From: JBFLXB01 sp964570625
GTDB taxonomy: Bacteria; Nitrospirota; Nitrospiria; 2-01-FULL-66-17
Assembly: GCA_964570625.1 (NCBI GenBank)
Contig: CAZMYW010000026.1
Coordinates: 33,144-97,143, forward strand
DNA length: 64,000 nt
Direction of reading: 5' to 3'
Shown here piece after piece: positions 8,797-18,133 of this stretch; the first letter of the stretch is position 1; every line of letters starts with the position of its first letter. Made by a program: the position numbers and the translations under genes. Under the pieces are notes generated by a model. It saw only the letters and a program-made list of their open reading frames with translations. It was not told the origin of the DNA and did not search any database.

Positions 8797-9989
8797 GCGA
8801 AGAATCCATCCGCCCCCGGGTCATCTACTCGTGTTTTACCAAGATCGGGGCCTCGGGCCTTGGTCTGGACGCGCTCGAATTGCTCAAGGGAATCCACCAG
8901 CGAGGCGCGCTGGTCAAAGGCGTGTTTTACGGAAGCCGTCAGCACGAGGTTCCGCAGGACCGGCTCCGTCTGATCCGGTTTCATCCGTATCACATTTTTT
9001 CGAATGTCTCCTCCCGGTACTACTATCCGCTCAAACGCATCCACCTGGATCGCGTGACGTCGTCTGTGATCCGCCGGGAGGGCTGCGACGTGTTCCACGG
9101 GTGGTCCACCGAGAGCATTCGCTCGATCGAGGCGGCTCACGAGGTGGGAGCGGTGGCGTTCGTGGAGCGGGCCTCGCTGCACCCCAAAGTCTCGATGGAC
9201 CTGTTGGAAGAGGAAAACGATCGCTTCGGCATCCAGCGGCGGCCGGCGCGACTGGACGGTTTCCTGGCCGGCATTGACGCGGTCTCGAGATCGCTGACGA
9301 TCGGGCTGGAGGAGTTCTCGCGCGCGGATCACATCATTGTCCAGTCTCCCTTTGCGGTGGAAACATTCGTCCAACAGGGGGTGCCGCGCGAAAAAATCGT
9401 CGTGATCCCGCGAGCCGTGGACATCAACCGGTTCACGCCCCCGTCCGTTCGGGAGCCGGATCACACGTTCCGGGCGCTCTTCGCCGGCCAGCTCTGCCTC
9501 CGGAAGGGACTCCCGTACCTGTTACGGGCGTGGACCGCGCTCCGCCTGCGAGACGCCGAACTCGTCTTGCTCGGGCCGTTGCACGACGACGTCAAAGAGG
9601 TGATGGCCAAAGTCGCAGACGATCCGTCCATCACACACGTGCCGTGGAGCGACGACACCGCGTCGTATTACCGGCGCGCGTCGGTGCTGGTCTTGCCGTC
9701 GTTGGTCGAGGGCAGCGCCAAGGTGACCTATGAAGCCATGGCCTGCGGCGTGCCGGTGATCGTGACGCCCAATGCCGGCTCATTCGCGCGGGACCGGCAG
9801 GAAGGATTCGTGGTCCCGATTCGCGACGACGGAGCCATCAAAGAGGCGCTCTTGACGTTGTACCAGAACCGCGACCTCGGTCATGAGTACGGACGGACCG
9901 CCAGGAAGACGATTGAAAAATATTCGTGGGACTATCACCGGGATCTGATGTGGGACACGTACCAACGCGCCTACGCAGCAGCTCGCTAA
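8793..9989 (+). CDS. Glycosyltransferase family 4
   Basis: A 398-residue GT-B enzyme from GTG 8793 (GTGA overlap). The acceptor domain is unusual for the group: it has a FHGWSTESIRS segment and an ERASLHP motif followed by a basic/acidic helical region. The donor half has FAGQLCLRKGLPYLL, a PSLVEGSAKVTYEAMACGVPVI signature split by the usual catalytic Glu, and a C-terminal helix. Together with its neighbours it probably builds outer core or O-chain. Confidence 0.8.
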   Translation: MSEESIRPRVIYSCFTKIGASGLGLDALELLKGIHQRGALVKGVFYGSRQHEVPQDRLRLIRFHPYHIFSNVSSRYYYPLKRIHLDRVTSSVIRREGCDVFHGWSTESIRSIEAAHEVGAVAFVERASLHPKVSMDLLEEENDRFGIQRRPARLDGFLAGIDAVSRSLTIGLEEFSRADHIIVQSPFAVETFVQQGVPREKIVVIPRAVDINRFTPPSVREPDHTFRALFAGQLCLRKGLPYLLRAWTALRLRDAELVLLGPLHDDVKEVMAKVADDPSITHVPWSDDTASYYRRASVLVLPSLVEGSAKVTYEAMACGVPVIVTPNAGSFARDRQEGFVVPIRDDGAIKEALLTLYQNRDLGHEYGRTARKTIEKYSWDYHRDLMWDTYQRAYAAAR

Positions 9990-10000
9990 CGGGGTCCGGC

Positions 10001-11257
10001 GTGGATCAGCAGTCGCCGGTGGGAACCGTGACGATACCCAGTCCTTGGACTAGAGCGTGGAGTGCGCCGATCTGGGATCGGATCGCCCTATGGAGCCTGG
10101 CGGGCCTGATCGCGGTGATGCCCTATGCGCATACCGGCACGTTGCGGTCCACGTTGTTCGCAATCGCGATCCTGGGTTGGGTGGGGCGGTCGTCCACCGA
10201 GCCGGGCTGGCGGTGGGTCAAGACCCCGGTCGATATCCCTCTCCTCCTGTTCGTGTTGTGGTCGGTGGTGGCACTGGTGACGGCACTGGACGTGTCGTAT
10301 AGCGCGAGGGAGATCAAGAACGAATTGGTCGCGAACGGGGTGATGTTCGTGTTGGCAGTGAGCGCCGTCCGCCGCGAGGGCGCACTCGACGTGCTGGCGT
10401 GGGCGATGAGCCTCGCCGGCCTGGTGATGGGCGCTAAAGCATTGTTCGAGTACGACTGGCAGTGGGCCGTCGTGATCGCACGTGGCGCGCGCACATCCTC
10501 GTTTACCTCGGATCCGATCTTTCTGAGTTCGTACCTCGTGCTGGCCATTCCAGTGGCATTCTATTTGGCGCTCGCAACACGGAAAGTAGCGGCCAAGTGG
10601 TGTGCCTGGGCGATCTGGGGCATCCAGATGTTCGCCCTGGTGTCTACAGTGACCCGAGCAGCCTGGTTGGCGGTTGCGTTGCAATTTCTCGTGTACGGTG
10701 TCCTCAAGAGCCGGCGGGTGTTGGTGGTCTGGGCCGTGGTCGTTGTTGCGAGCGTGGGGGGCGTCATAGGCCAGCCCGCACTTCGACAAGCGGTTGTGGC
10801 ACATGGGTGGTTCAGCGACTTTGGCCGGGTCGCATATTGGGAAAACTTGCTGCCCCGTTTGGCGGAGAGTCCGGTCAGTGGGTTCGGCTACGGGCAGCAA
10901 ACGCCGGACCGAGCCGCACCAGGAGTTCGTAGCGCCACGCCCGCAATCGATTCAACACATGCCTTCAATAGCTTTATTCAGACAGCCATGGAACTCGGTC
11001 TGATCGGTCTCGGATTGTTCTGTTGGGTCCTCTGGGTGATTGCGCGGATGTTGTGGCGGGGCCTCCGCAGCGCCCCTTCAGGTTCAGCCGATTCCGCTTG
11101 GCTGGTGTGTATGTTGATGGTGTTGGTCGGATTTATCCTCCGCAACCAGGTCGATCATCTGTTGCGGGATTCTCCCGGACACCTCTTCTGGATTCTCATG
11201 GGACTCGGCGTTGGGCGCGCGATGTCAATCACCGAGCGCGTTGACACGGTCCGGTGA
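10001..11257 (+). CDS. O-antigen ligase/polymerase family membrane protein (WaaL/Wzy type)
   Basis: About 418 residues with roughly ten hydrophobic segments and a large periplasmic loop before the last helices, the arrangement of the Wzy_C superfamily. The conserved-loop region reads SPVSGFGYGQQ then THAFNSFIQTAMELGLIG, with the His that is catalytically important in ligases of this superfamily. GTG 10001 is chosen because the longer frame starts inside the previous gene; GGGG lies about 7 nt upstream. It would either ligate O-chain to lipid A-core or polymerise repeat units in the periplasm. A second, unrelated-looking Wzy lies at 27.7-29.1 kb. Confidence 0.8.
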   Translation: MDQQSPVGTVTIPSPWTRAWSAPIWDRIALWSLAGLIAVMPYAHTGTLRSTLFAIAILGWVGRSSTEPGWRWVKTPVDIPLLLFVLWSVVALVTALDVSYSAREIKNELVANGVMFVLAVSAVRREGALDVLAWAMSLAGLVMGAKALFEYDWQWAVVIARGARTSSFTSDPIFLSSYLVLAIPVAFYLALATRKVAAKWCAWAIWGIQMFALVSTVTRAAWLAVALQFLVYGVLKSRRVLVVWAVVVVASVGGVIGQPALRQAVVAHGWFSDFGRVAYWENLLPRLAESPVSGFGYGQQTPDRAAPGVRSATPAIDSTHAFNSFIQTAMELGLIGLGLFCWVLWVIARMLWRGLRSAPSGSADSAWLVCMLMVLVGFILRNQVDHLLRDSPGHLFWILMGLGVGRAMSITERVDTVR

Positions 11258-12396
11258 GGATCGCCCTTATCCGCAAGACATATACGCCATTTGGCGGCGC
11301 TGAACGCCATGTGGCGCAGTTTATCGAGGCCCTGCGCTCTCGCGGCGATGACGTGCACATCTACGCGACTCGCTGGCAGGACGCCCCGAAGTCATCCGAG
11401 AACGTTTGGGTGCATCACGTGCCGGTAGTCCGGTTTACGCGCTGGACCGAGGCATGGTCATTTGCGGTGCGGGCATCGCGGATGGCCGCCGATGGCGGGC
11501 ACGATATCGTCCACAGCTTTGACCGGGTCCAATCGTGTGACGTGTACCGCGCTGGTGACGGGGTGCACCGCGAGTGGCTGCAACGCCGACGCGACGCGAA
11601 GCCGTCGTGGAAGCGGGTCCTCCCATCGTTCAACCCGTTGCACCGGGTGTACCTCACATTGGAGCGGCGTCTGTTCGAAGGTGGCTGTCGCGCGGCTATC
11701 GCCAACTCGCAACGCGGAAAATCGGAGATCTTGAAGCACTACCGGGCCGATCCCGAACGAATCCGGGTGATCTACAACGGAGTGGATCTGGACCGATTCC
11801 GGCCACCCGACGCAGAGGTCCGAGGCAAGGCGCGCGAGCGCGCGGGACTCACCGAGAACGACCACGCAGTGCTGTTCGTGGGGTCGGGGTTTGCCCGCAA
11901 GGGCCTTGAGACCGCGGTGCGCGCGATGGCCCATCTCTCCCCGCGGTCGTCTGGCCGCACAGTGTTGCTCGTCGTTGGACGGGGAGACGCGACGCCATAC
12001 ACACGCCTTGCCGTGTCGCTGGGCCTCGGTGACTGCGTGCGCATCGTGGGACCGACCACAGATGTGATGCCCTGGTATCACGCCGCGGATCTGTTGCTGT
12101 TACCGACCCTGTACGATCCGTTCGCCAACGTGTGTTTGGAAGCTCTGGCATGCGGACTACCGGTCGTCACTACTACAGCCAATGGCGCGGCCGAAGTCCT
12201 GACTCAAGACACTGGCGTGGTGGTCGACGATGCGCAAGACAGCGAATCCGTTGCGCGTGGCGTCGAGACGGTCCTCAGGTGGGGACGGACCCATAGTGAA
12301 ATGTGTCGTGGGGTAGCCGGGCGATTCCCCCAGGAGCGATACGTGCGGGAGACTTTAGAGCTTTACGATGAACTGCGGGGCACGGTTAGGCGGTAG
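11254..12396 (+). CDS. Glycosyltransferase family 4, WaaG-like LPS core glucosyltransferase
   Basis: A 380-residue GT-B enzyme starting at GTG 11254 (GTGA overlap). The N-terminus RKTYTPFGGAERHVAQF and the HSFDRVQSCDVYRAGDGVH stretch are characteristic of RfaG/WaaG proteins, which add the first outer-core hexose. The donor domain contains VGSGFARKGLETAVRA and PTLYDPFANVCLEALACGLP, with the catalytic Glu in NVCLEAL. Last gene of the core operon; it converges on a minus-strand PCP gene 27 bp away. Confidence 0.87.
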   Translation: MRIALIRKTYTPFGGAERHVAQFIEALRSRGDDVHIYATRWQDAPKSSENVWVHHVPVVRFTRWTEAWSFAVRASRMAADGGHDIVHSFDRVQSCDVYRAGDGVHREWLQRRRDAKPSWKRVLPSFNPLHRVYLTLERRLFEGGCRAAIANSQRGKSEILKHYRADPERIRVIYNGVDLDRFRPPDAEVRGKARERAGLTENDHAVLFVGSGFARKGLETAVRAMAHLSPRSSGRTVLLVVGRGDATPYTRLAVSLGLGDCVRIVGPTTDVMPWYHAADLLLLPTLYDPFANVCLEALACGLPVVTTTANGAAEVLTQDTGVVVDDAQDSESVARGVETVLRWGRTHSEMCRGVAGRFPQERYVRETLELYDELRGTVRR

Positions 12397-12423
12397 CCAA
12401 CGCGGTTCACGAAAAACAGTTCC

Positions 12424-13692
12424 TCACCGCGTCTCCCACATTACTGCCTCGACTTCGGTTTCAGTCTGTTCGGGTAGCGCCCCGTTTTCGGCAACCCAGT
12501 GTCGTGTCTTTGCTTGCTTGATGAATTCGACGACGAATGCGGCGAGCGCTCCGGCCAACAAGCCCACTAAGGCGTAGAGCGCGACAGTCACCTTGCGGCC
12601 AACTCCCACAGGGTCTGGTAGTCGGGCAGGTGAAGTCAGGATCGCTGTGGTGCGGACATCGGCAAGCTTGGCCTCGATATCTGAAATGGTCTGTTGTTGA
12701 AGCTGCTGTTCTCGTTTGTTATCCACACGCAACTTCACGAGTTTGCTGCCACTCTCGCTGATCGAGGTAGCCTGGGCCTCTTGATCCCGGCGGACGTCGG
12801 CCATCTGCTTGAGCAGTTTCTCTCGGTCATTGTCCAAGGAGATGTAGAGCCGTTCTTCGAGCGTTCTGAGACGCGCGCGGCTGTCCACGATCTGGCTGTC
12901 GAACATCAACAGCGTCATCGCACGCGCCCCGTCTGTCGCCTCAGGCGCGGCGCGGGTACGGTGGTCGGTGGCTGCCGCAATGTCGGCCCGAAGGTCAGCT
13001 ACCTGCTGGGTGAGAAGTTTCTTGGTCTCCTCGAATCGCTTGGCCTCGGTCTCGATCAACTTGGCTTGGTCCTTGAGGGCTTCTAAGCGCAACTGGCCGC
13101 GCTCGATCTCGCCTTGGAGAAGTTTCTCCTGCACGGAAAGGACTCGCCGGTCGGAAAGTTCTTCGAGTTTGAGTTCGGCGCGTGTGAGATCAGACTCGGT
13201 TTGCTGGATGATTTGGTCGGCGGTGCGCTGGTGGTCACGAACTAAACGCAGGGCCACGGCCTCCTGCAGAGAGCGATGGAGGGGTTCATCGTTTTTGGGT
13301 CCTCGGCTTTCAAGAACAACTACTTCGCTGCCTTTCGGGATCTTGGCGGTGATTCTGACGCCCGGGCCCTCCGGATGTTCAGTCCGGTAGGTTTGGAGCA
13401 CATCGGGGATATAGGCGTGGCTGAATTTGGCAAGGATCGTTTCCGACGAATCGATAATTTTGTCTCCGCCAATCCGCCCTATCTCGATCACGGTCTGGAC
13501 CAGGTACGTTCTGGTGACAAGGAGAGCATGGACCGTTCCCACGACCACGCAGGCGGCCACGATAACGGCGATGAGCCGCTTGCGGCGGACCAATACCAGC
13601 ACGTAGTCCGCGGGCGTGGGTTCGGGATCGGTGCGTGACGGGGAGTCGTCTCGAAATGATAGAGGAGCGCGGTGGGAATCGCCGTGCGCCAT
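12424..13692 (-). CDS. Wzz/PCP-family chain-length determinant-like protein with long coiled coil
   Basis: A 422-residue inner-membrane protein. It has an N-terminal Wzz domain (transmembrane helix LIAVIVAACVVVGTVHALL near residue 40), a long central coiled coil (roughly 190-350) and a C-terminal helix VALYALVGLLAGALAAFVVEF preceded by a Pro-rich stretch (SPARLPDPVG). There is no cytoplasmic Walker/tyrosine-kinase domain. The minus-strand start ATG (complement of 13690-13692) has GGGAGG 7-8 nt upstream; the longer frame to 13932 is unsupported. PCP proteins set polysaccharide chain length or couple polymerisation to export. It is divergent from a second PCP gene. Confidence 0.8.
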   Translation of the reverse strand: MAHGDSHRAPLSFRDDSPSRTDPEPTPADYVLVLVRRKRLIAVIVAACVVVGTVHALLVTRTYLVQTVIEIGRIGGDKIIDSSETILAKFSHAYIPDVLQTYRTEHPEGPGVRITAKIPKGSEVVVLESRGPKNDEPLHRSLQEAVALRLVRDHQRTADQIIQQTESDLTRAELKLEELSDRRVLSVQEKLLQGEIERGQLRLEALKDQAKLIETEAKRFEETKKLLTQQVADLRADIAAATDHRTRAAPEATDGARAMTLLMFDSQIVDSRARLRTLEERLYISLDNDREKLLKQMADVRRDQEAQATSISESGSKLVKLRVDNKREQQLQQQTISDIEAKLADVRTTAILTSPARLPDPVGVGRKVTVALYALVGLLAGALAAFVVEFIKQAKTRHWVAENGALPEQTETEVEAVMWETR

Positions 13693-13806
13693 CAGGAACC
13701 CTCCCATGGTGGCGAAACGTGTGACAAGAACGGGACGAAAGTATGCCACGTTTCGACAAAAACTTCCATCCCATGAAGAAATGTAAAGAAACGGCAAGAC
13801 CCTGTC

Positions 13807-13836
13807 TTGCCTGTCTTGTCGTCGTTCTGCTACAAT
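13807..13836 (+). promoter_or_regulatory. Predicted sigma70-type promoter for the plus-strand PCP gene
   Basis: TTGCCT (13807-13812) and TACAAT (13831-13836) are separated by 18 bp, about 90 bp before ATG 13926. The 233-bp region 13693-13925 between the two divergent PCP genes should also carry a minus-strand promoter, but I could not identify one clearly. Confidence 0.6.
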
Positions 13837-13925
13837 CGACCGTTTTCCACCGCAGCCGGTGGATACTCCGTTCCGAGCGGAAGAAAACGTTTCGCGGCGT
13901 GTGGCTGATCTGAGGTCTGTTGAGC

Positions 13926-15035
13926 ATGACACCAGTCACAGAGGACATCCCTACCCAGACTGCTGGCGAGCGGCAGGTCGAACTCTTCGACTATCTCGAA
14001 GTAGTTTGGTCGTACCGGTGGCTCATAGGGCTTGGCACTGCCGTGCTGGTCGGCCTCGCCTCGGTATACAGCCTGACCATCGACAAGAGCTATCAAGGAT
14101 CTCTGCTCCTGAAAGTCGGGACGGTGTTCTCCGCCAACAACGAGGGGGCCAAGCTGGGCCTGATTGAAGACCCCAAAACGATGTCGCAGGTCTTGGTCGG
14201 CGACGCCATGCTGGACGATCTGCGCCGCCATCTGGGGCTCGACCGGATGACTATTACGTCGCTGCGTGGCGCGCTTCAAGTTAAGGTGATCAAGAATGAC
14301 CTCGACGTGGCGGCGACCACCCTGCTCGAACTCTCACTGACACTGACGGATCCGCAACAAGTCGTAAAAGGCCTGGAGTTTCTGGCGGACAAGTTGATCG
14401 CGGAACACTCGCGGCAGTATCTGGCGGGCTTGACGATCATCGAGCGCGAGCAGGAAAGTCTCAAGGAAAAAATAGAGGTAGCGGAGCTGCAGCAGGAGAC
14501 GTTGAAGCGGCAGATCACAGCCCTCCGCGCACAAGTGGCGTCCGAGTCACGGTATCGTGAAACGATAGAGCGGAATATCACCCGCTTGGAAACCGAGATG
14601 AGTCAGGCCCGGACGCGTCTGGCCGAGGCCAAGCCCGACGCGTCGGAAGCCCTGTGGGAACAGACGCTGTTTCAGAGCCGGCAAATCCATCTGGATGAAT
14701 TGTATCGGGAGCGTAACGAGAGCGAAATTCGCGGCCGCGAGGCCAACACCGATATTTACAACATAGAAAATGGGCTGACGATCATGGCCGGACAGCGGGC
14801 GGACTATGAAAATCGTATCGTGGAACTGGCCGCCTACCGCACCCGCTCGGAGAACACCAAGGTCCGGAGCGCACCGGTGTTGCCCACGGTTCCGGTAGGG
14901 CCGCGGCGGCTGCTGGTTGTCGTCCTAGCTGCGCTGGTGGGATTGTTCGGGTTCACCCTCCTCGCATTTTTCACGGAGTATATGCGTAGTGCCAGGAGGC
15001 GCCGGCTCTACGGGGAGCACCTGTTTCCAGGTTAA
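13926..15035 (+). CDS. Wzz/PCP-family polysaccharide co-polymerase-like protein
   Basis: A 369-residue membrane protein: N-terminal Wzz domain with LFDYLEVVWSYRWLIGLGTA (first transmembrane helix about residues 25-50), a long coiled-coil region (about 170-270) and a C-terminal helix preceded by the Pro-rich APVLPTVPVGPRR. No kinase domain. ATG 13926 is preferred over TTG 13920; GAGG is ten bases upstream of the ATG. It is followed after 9 bp by wbpA, so chain-length control and uronic-acid sugar synthesis may be co-transcribed. Confidence 0.8.
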   Translation: MTPVTEDIPTQTAGERQVELFDYLEVVWSYRWLIGLGTAVLVGLASVYSLTIDKSYQGSLLLKVGTVFSANNEGAKLGLIEDPKTMSQVLVGDAMLDDLRRHLGLDRMTITSLRGALQVKVIKNDLDVAATTLLELSLTLTDPQQVVKGLEFLADKLIAEHSRQYLAGLTIIEREQESLKEKIEVAELQQETLKRQITALRAQVASESRYRETIERNITRLETEMSQARTRLAEAKPDASEALWEQTLFQSRQIHLDELYRERNESEIRGREANTDIYNIENGLTIMAGQRADYENRIVELAAYRTRSENTKVRSAPVLPTVPVGPRRLLVVVLAALVGLFGFTLLAFFTEYMRSARRRRLYGEHLFPG

Positions 15036-15044
15036 GGAGTCATT

Positions 15045-16343
15045 GTGCCAACGCTCGATGAGATCAACAAAAAGACTGCAACTGTCGGTGTGATCGGGTT
15101 GGGCTATGTCGGCCTGCCGCTCGCCGTGGAGTTTGCGAAAGCCGGATTTTCCGTGGTTGGCATCGACGTGGATCCTGCCAAGCCCAAGGCGCTGGTTAGC
15201 GGCCGGTCCTATATCCAGGACGTGTCGGATCGGGACGTGCGATCCTGTGTGAAGGCGGGACGATTGACCGCCACCACGGACTTCTCCGTGCTCAGGAAGG
15301 TGGACGCGGTCAGCATCTGTGTGCCGACCCCGCTGCGGAAAACCAAGGACCCGGACATTTCTTTTATCGCGGCCGCGACCGAGCAGGTCGCCAAGTACCT
15401 GCCCGAGGGCCAGCTCGTGGTCTTGGAGAGCACCACGTATCCCGGCACCACCAACGAAGTGGTCCTTTCCGAATTGGAGAAAGAGGGACGCCAGGTTGGC
15501 AAGGACTTTTTCCTGGCGTTTTCGCCGGAGCGCGTGGACCCGGGCAATCCGACCTTCAACACGCGTAACACCCCCAAGATCATCGGCGGCGTCACGCCGG
15601 AGTGCACCAGGCTCGCGGTCGCGCTCTACCGGCACGCGGTGGACACCGTGATCCCGGTCAGCTCCACCCAGGCGGCCGAGATGGTGAAGCTGCTGGAGAA
15701 CACCTTCCGGGCGATCAACATCGGTCTGGCCAATGAAGTGGCGATCATGTGCCGGACGCTCGGCATCGACGTCTGGGAAGTGATCGAGGCGGCGAGCACC
15801 AAGCCGTTCGGTTTCATGCCGTTCTACCCCGGACCGGGGTTGGGCGGGCACTGCATTCCGATCGACCCGTTGTACCTGTCCTGGAAGCTCAAAGCCTTCA
15901 ACTACAATGCGCGCTTCATCGAACTGGCGAGCGAGATCAACACCAAGATGCCCGAGTATGTGGTGGAACTCATCGCGGACGCGTTGAACCGGGTCAAAAA
16001 AAGCATCAACGGCTCCAAGGTCTTGATCGCCGGCGTGGCGTACAAGCGCGACGTGAACGACGTGCGGGAATCCCCGGCGCTCGACATCATCCGGCTCCTG
16101 GAAGCCAAAGGCGCGAAAGTGTCCTACACCGACCCGTACGTCCCGACCATCGATATGGGCGGGGAGCGGAGCCTCAAGTCGGTCAAAGCCGAGCGGTTCG
16201 GAGCGTACGACATCGTGGTGATCGTCACGGACCATCGAGCGTTCGACTACAAGGCCATGGTGGATCAGGCGAAATTGGTGCTCGACACTCGCAACGCGAC
16301 GAAGGAAGTGAAAGAAGGTCGCTCTAAAATCTTGAAATTGTAG
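15045..16343 (+). CDS. wbpA: UDP-N-acetylglucosamine 6-dehydrogenase (nucleotide-sugar dehydrogenase)
   Basis: A 432-residue NAD-dependent enzyme that would oxidise UDP-GlcNAc C6 to UDP-GlcNAcA. The Rossmann motif VGVIGLGYVGLPLAV is near residue 15, VVLESTTYPGTTNE follows, and the catalytic Cys270 sits in GGHCIPIDPLY. The C-terminal domain has GVAYKRDVNDVRESPA. The sequence resembles WbpA more than Ugd or WecC, though oxidation of another UDP-HexNAc is possible. GTG 15045 has AAGGAG 5 nt upstream. A dispersed palindrome starts directly after the stop. Confidence 0.88.
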   Translation: MPTLDEINKKTATVGVIGLGYVGLPLAVEFAKAGFSVVGIDVDPAKPKALVSGRSYIQDVSDRDVRSCVKAGRLTATTDFSVLRKVDAVSICVPTPLRKTKDPDISFIAAATEQVAKYLPEGQLVVLESTTYPGTTNEVVLSELEKEGRQVGKDFFLAFSPERVDPGNPTFNTRNTPKIIGGVTPECTRLAVALYRHAVDTVIPVSSTQAAEMVKLLENTFRAINIGLANEVAIMCRTLGIDVWEVIEAASTKPFGFMPFYPGPGLGGHCIPIDPLYLSWKLKAFNYNARFIELASEINTKMPEYVVELIADALNRVKKSINGSKVLIAGVAYKRDVNDVRESPALDIIRLLEAKGAKVSYTDPYVPTIDMGGERSLKSVKAERFGAYDIVVIVTDHRAFDYKAMVDQAKLVLDTRNATKEVKEGRSKILKL

Positions 16344-16465
16344 GAGCCTGTCCATGGCCGGCCATCTGCGGCGTTGCCGCTGCGCATCCGGTGCTCACGT
16401 ACGCACCTAGTACGCTGCGCTCCGGTGCTCACGGCGCCTTGCATCTGGCCGCTCCTGAACAGGCT
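16344..16465 (+). repeat. Dispersed palindromic element, copy 3
   Basis: Runs from GAGCCTGTCCATGGCC, adjacent to the TAG stop of wbpA, to CTCCTGAACAGGCT. The two halves fold on one another as an imperfect hairpin of about 55 bp per arm. It lies between wbpA and the epimerase gene, where it could act as a partial terminator or 3' end stabiliser. Confidence 0.88.
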
Positions 16466-16502
16466 GAAGAGTGACGAGTAGTTCATTCGGAAAATCGGGA
16501 TC

Positions 16503-17456
16503 ATGACGTATTTGATTACAGGAGGGGCGGGGTTTATTGGGTCTCATCTCGTCGAAGCCCTGCTCAAGAAAGGCGAGCAAGTACGAGTGCTCGACAACTT
16601 CGCCACCGGCCGGAAAACGAATCTGGCTGCGGTGCGCGCGGCAGTGGGACTGGCTGACGATGACCCCCGGCTCGAGGTCATGGAAGGCGACATCCGAGAC
16701 CCCAAGACCTGCGCGGATGCCGTGGCGGGTGCGGACTATGTGCTGCACCAGGCCGCGTTGCCGTCGGTCCCTCGATCCGTCACTGACCCCGTGGGCACCA
16801 CCGCGGTCAACATCACGGGCACGCTCAACATGTTGTGGGCGGCGAAAGAGGCGAAGGTCAAACGGTTTGTCTTCGCCTCGTCGTCTTCGGTGTACGGCGA
16901 CACGCCGGTGCTCCCTAAGGTCGAATCCCTGCCCACGAACCCCCTGTCTCCCTACGCCGTGAGCAAGCTGGCCGGCGAGCAGTTCTGCAAGGTGTTCTAT
17001 CGCGCGTACGGTTTGCCCACCGTGGCGCTGCGTTACTTCAACATCTACGGCCCGCGACAAGATCCCAACTCCGAGTACGCCGCCGTGATCCCTCGGTTCG
17101 TCTCGGCGCTCAAGGCCGGCAAGACGGTCACGATCTACGGCGACGGGAAACAGTCGCGCGACTTCACGTTCATCGAGGACTGCGTGCGCGCCAACCTGCT
17201 GGCGTGCCGGAGCAAACACGCGGTGGGCGAGGCCATGAATATCGCGTATGGCGACCGCACCACCCTCAACGCGCTCTACACCGAGATCGCCCGGTTGGTG
17301 AAAGTCTCTGCGAAACCACAATATGTGGATCCACGCCCAGGCGACGTGAAGCACTCGCTGGCCGACCTCACGCGAGCCGATGCATTGTTGGGTTATAAAC
17401 CCAAAGTGAACATCAAGACTGGCCTGAAGCGGGTCGTGGCGGCCGGGATTCAGTAG
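16503..17456 (+). CDS. NAD-dependent UDP-sugar 4-epimerase (WbpP/GalE-like SDR)
   Basis: A 317-residue extended SDR. GGAGFIGSHLVEALL binds NAD, HQAALPSVPRSV is the conserved loop, FASSSSVYGD carries the catalytic Ser, and YAVSKLAGEQ the YxxxK pair. The NIYGPRQDPNSEYAAVIPRF segment is strongly reminiscent of WbpP-type UDP-GlcNAc/UDP-GlcNAcA 4-epimerases. Next to wbpA it would plausibly convert UDP-GlcNAcA to UDP-GalNAcA or UDP-GlcNAc to UDP-GalNAc. Which of these is not resolved by sequence alone. Confidence 0.85.
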   Translation: MTYLITGGAGFIGSHLVEALLKKGEQVRVLDNFATGRKTNLAAVRAAVGLADDDPRLEVMEGDIRDPKTCADAVAGADYVLHQAALPSVPRSVTDPVGTTAVNITGTLNMLWAAKEAKVKRFVFASSSSVYGDTPVLPKVESLPTNPLSPYAVSKLAGEQFCKVFYRAYGLPTVALRYFNIYGPRQDPNSEYAAVIPRFVSALKAGKTVTIYGDGKQSRDFTFIEDCVRANLLACRSKHAVGEAMNIAYGDRTTLNALYTEIARLVKVSAKPQYVDPRPGDVKHSLADLTRADALLGYKPKVNIKTGLKRVVAAGIQ

Positions 17457-17475
17457 AGGCGGGGATCGACCCGCG

Positions 17476-18024
17476 ATGATCGTCAAGGAAACGCCGCTCT
17501 CCGGGCTCTTGGTCATCGAGCCCAAAGTGTTTCGCGACAGCCGCGGGTTGTTTTGGGAGACGTATCACGCGAGGCGGTACGCGGAAGCGGGGATCACCGG
17601 CCCGTTCGTGCAAGACAATGCCTCGCACTCGGTCAAGGACACGCTGCGGGGACTGCACTATCAGTTAAAACGGCCGCAGGGCAAGCTGGTGTGGGTAGTG
17701 CGGGGCGAGGTGTTCGATGTGGCGGTGGATATCCGCCAGTGCTCGCCCACGTTCGGCAAATGGTACGGCGTCCATCTGTCGGGCGAAGAACCCAAACAGC
17801 TCTATATCCCCCCCGGTATTGCCCATGGGTTTTACGTGGTGAGTGAATCCGCGGATTTCATGTACAAATGCACCAACTTTTACGCGCCGGAGGACGAGCG
17901 GGGAGTTCTGTGGAGCGACGCCGAGATCGGGATCCAATGGCCGATCGGGCAACCGCTGCTGTCGGCCAAGGACGCGCAGTTTCCGACCTTACGAACCGCG
18001 CCTCGCGAGGACCTCCCGGGATAG
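17476..18024 (+). CDS. rfbC: dTDP-4-dehydrorhamnose 3,5-epimerase
   Basis: A 182-residue cupin-fold epimerase of the usual length. The active-site His61 lies in TLRGLHYQ, and DNASHS, KLVWVVRGEVFDVAVDI and PPGIAHGFYV are family signatures. It makes dTDP-4-keto-L-rhamnose. The other rhamnose genes (rfbA, rfbB, rfbD) are not in the window, so they must lie elsewhere or this is a paralogue acting on a related keto-sugar. It is the last gene before the lower-GC island. Confidence 0.88.
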   Translation: MIVKETPLSGLLVIEPKVFRDSRGLFWETYHARRYAEAGITGPFVQDNASHSVKDTLRGLHYQLKRPQGKLVWVVRGEVFDVAVDIRQCSPTFGKWYGVHLSGEEPKQLYIPPGIAHGFYVVSESADFMYKCTNFYAPEDERGVLWSDAEIGIQWPIGQPLLSAKDAQFPTLRTAPREDLPG

Positions 18025-18133
18025 CGAGGCGCCCGGAGTGTCTTGAGCGTACGTAAGACCATCGAACAGAAAAGGTCGGGTTGTGGCAAATGAGCCTGCT
18101 AAACAAACAATAGATCAAGGCGCATGTTGATCG

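Noticed and set aside
12388..12400. GGCGGTAG resembling the ops/JUMPstart antitermination element
   Set aside because: It lies at the end of a gene and just before a convergent gene, not upstream of a polysaccharide operon, so it is likely chance.
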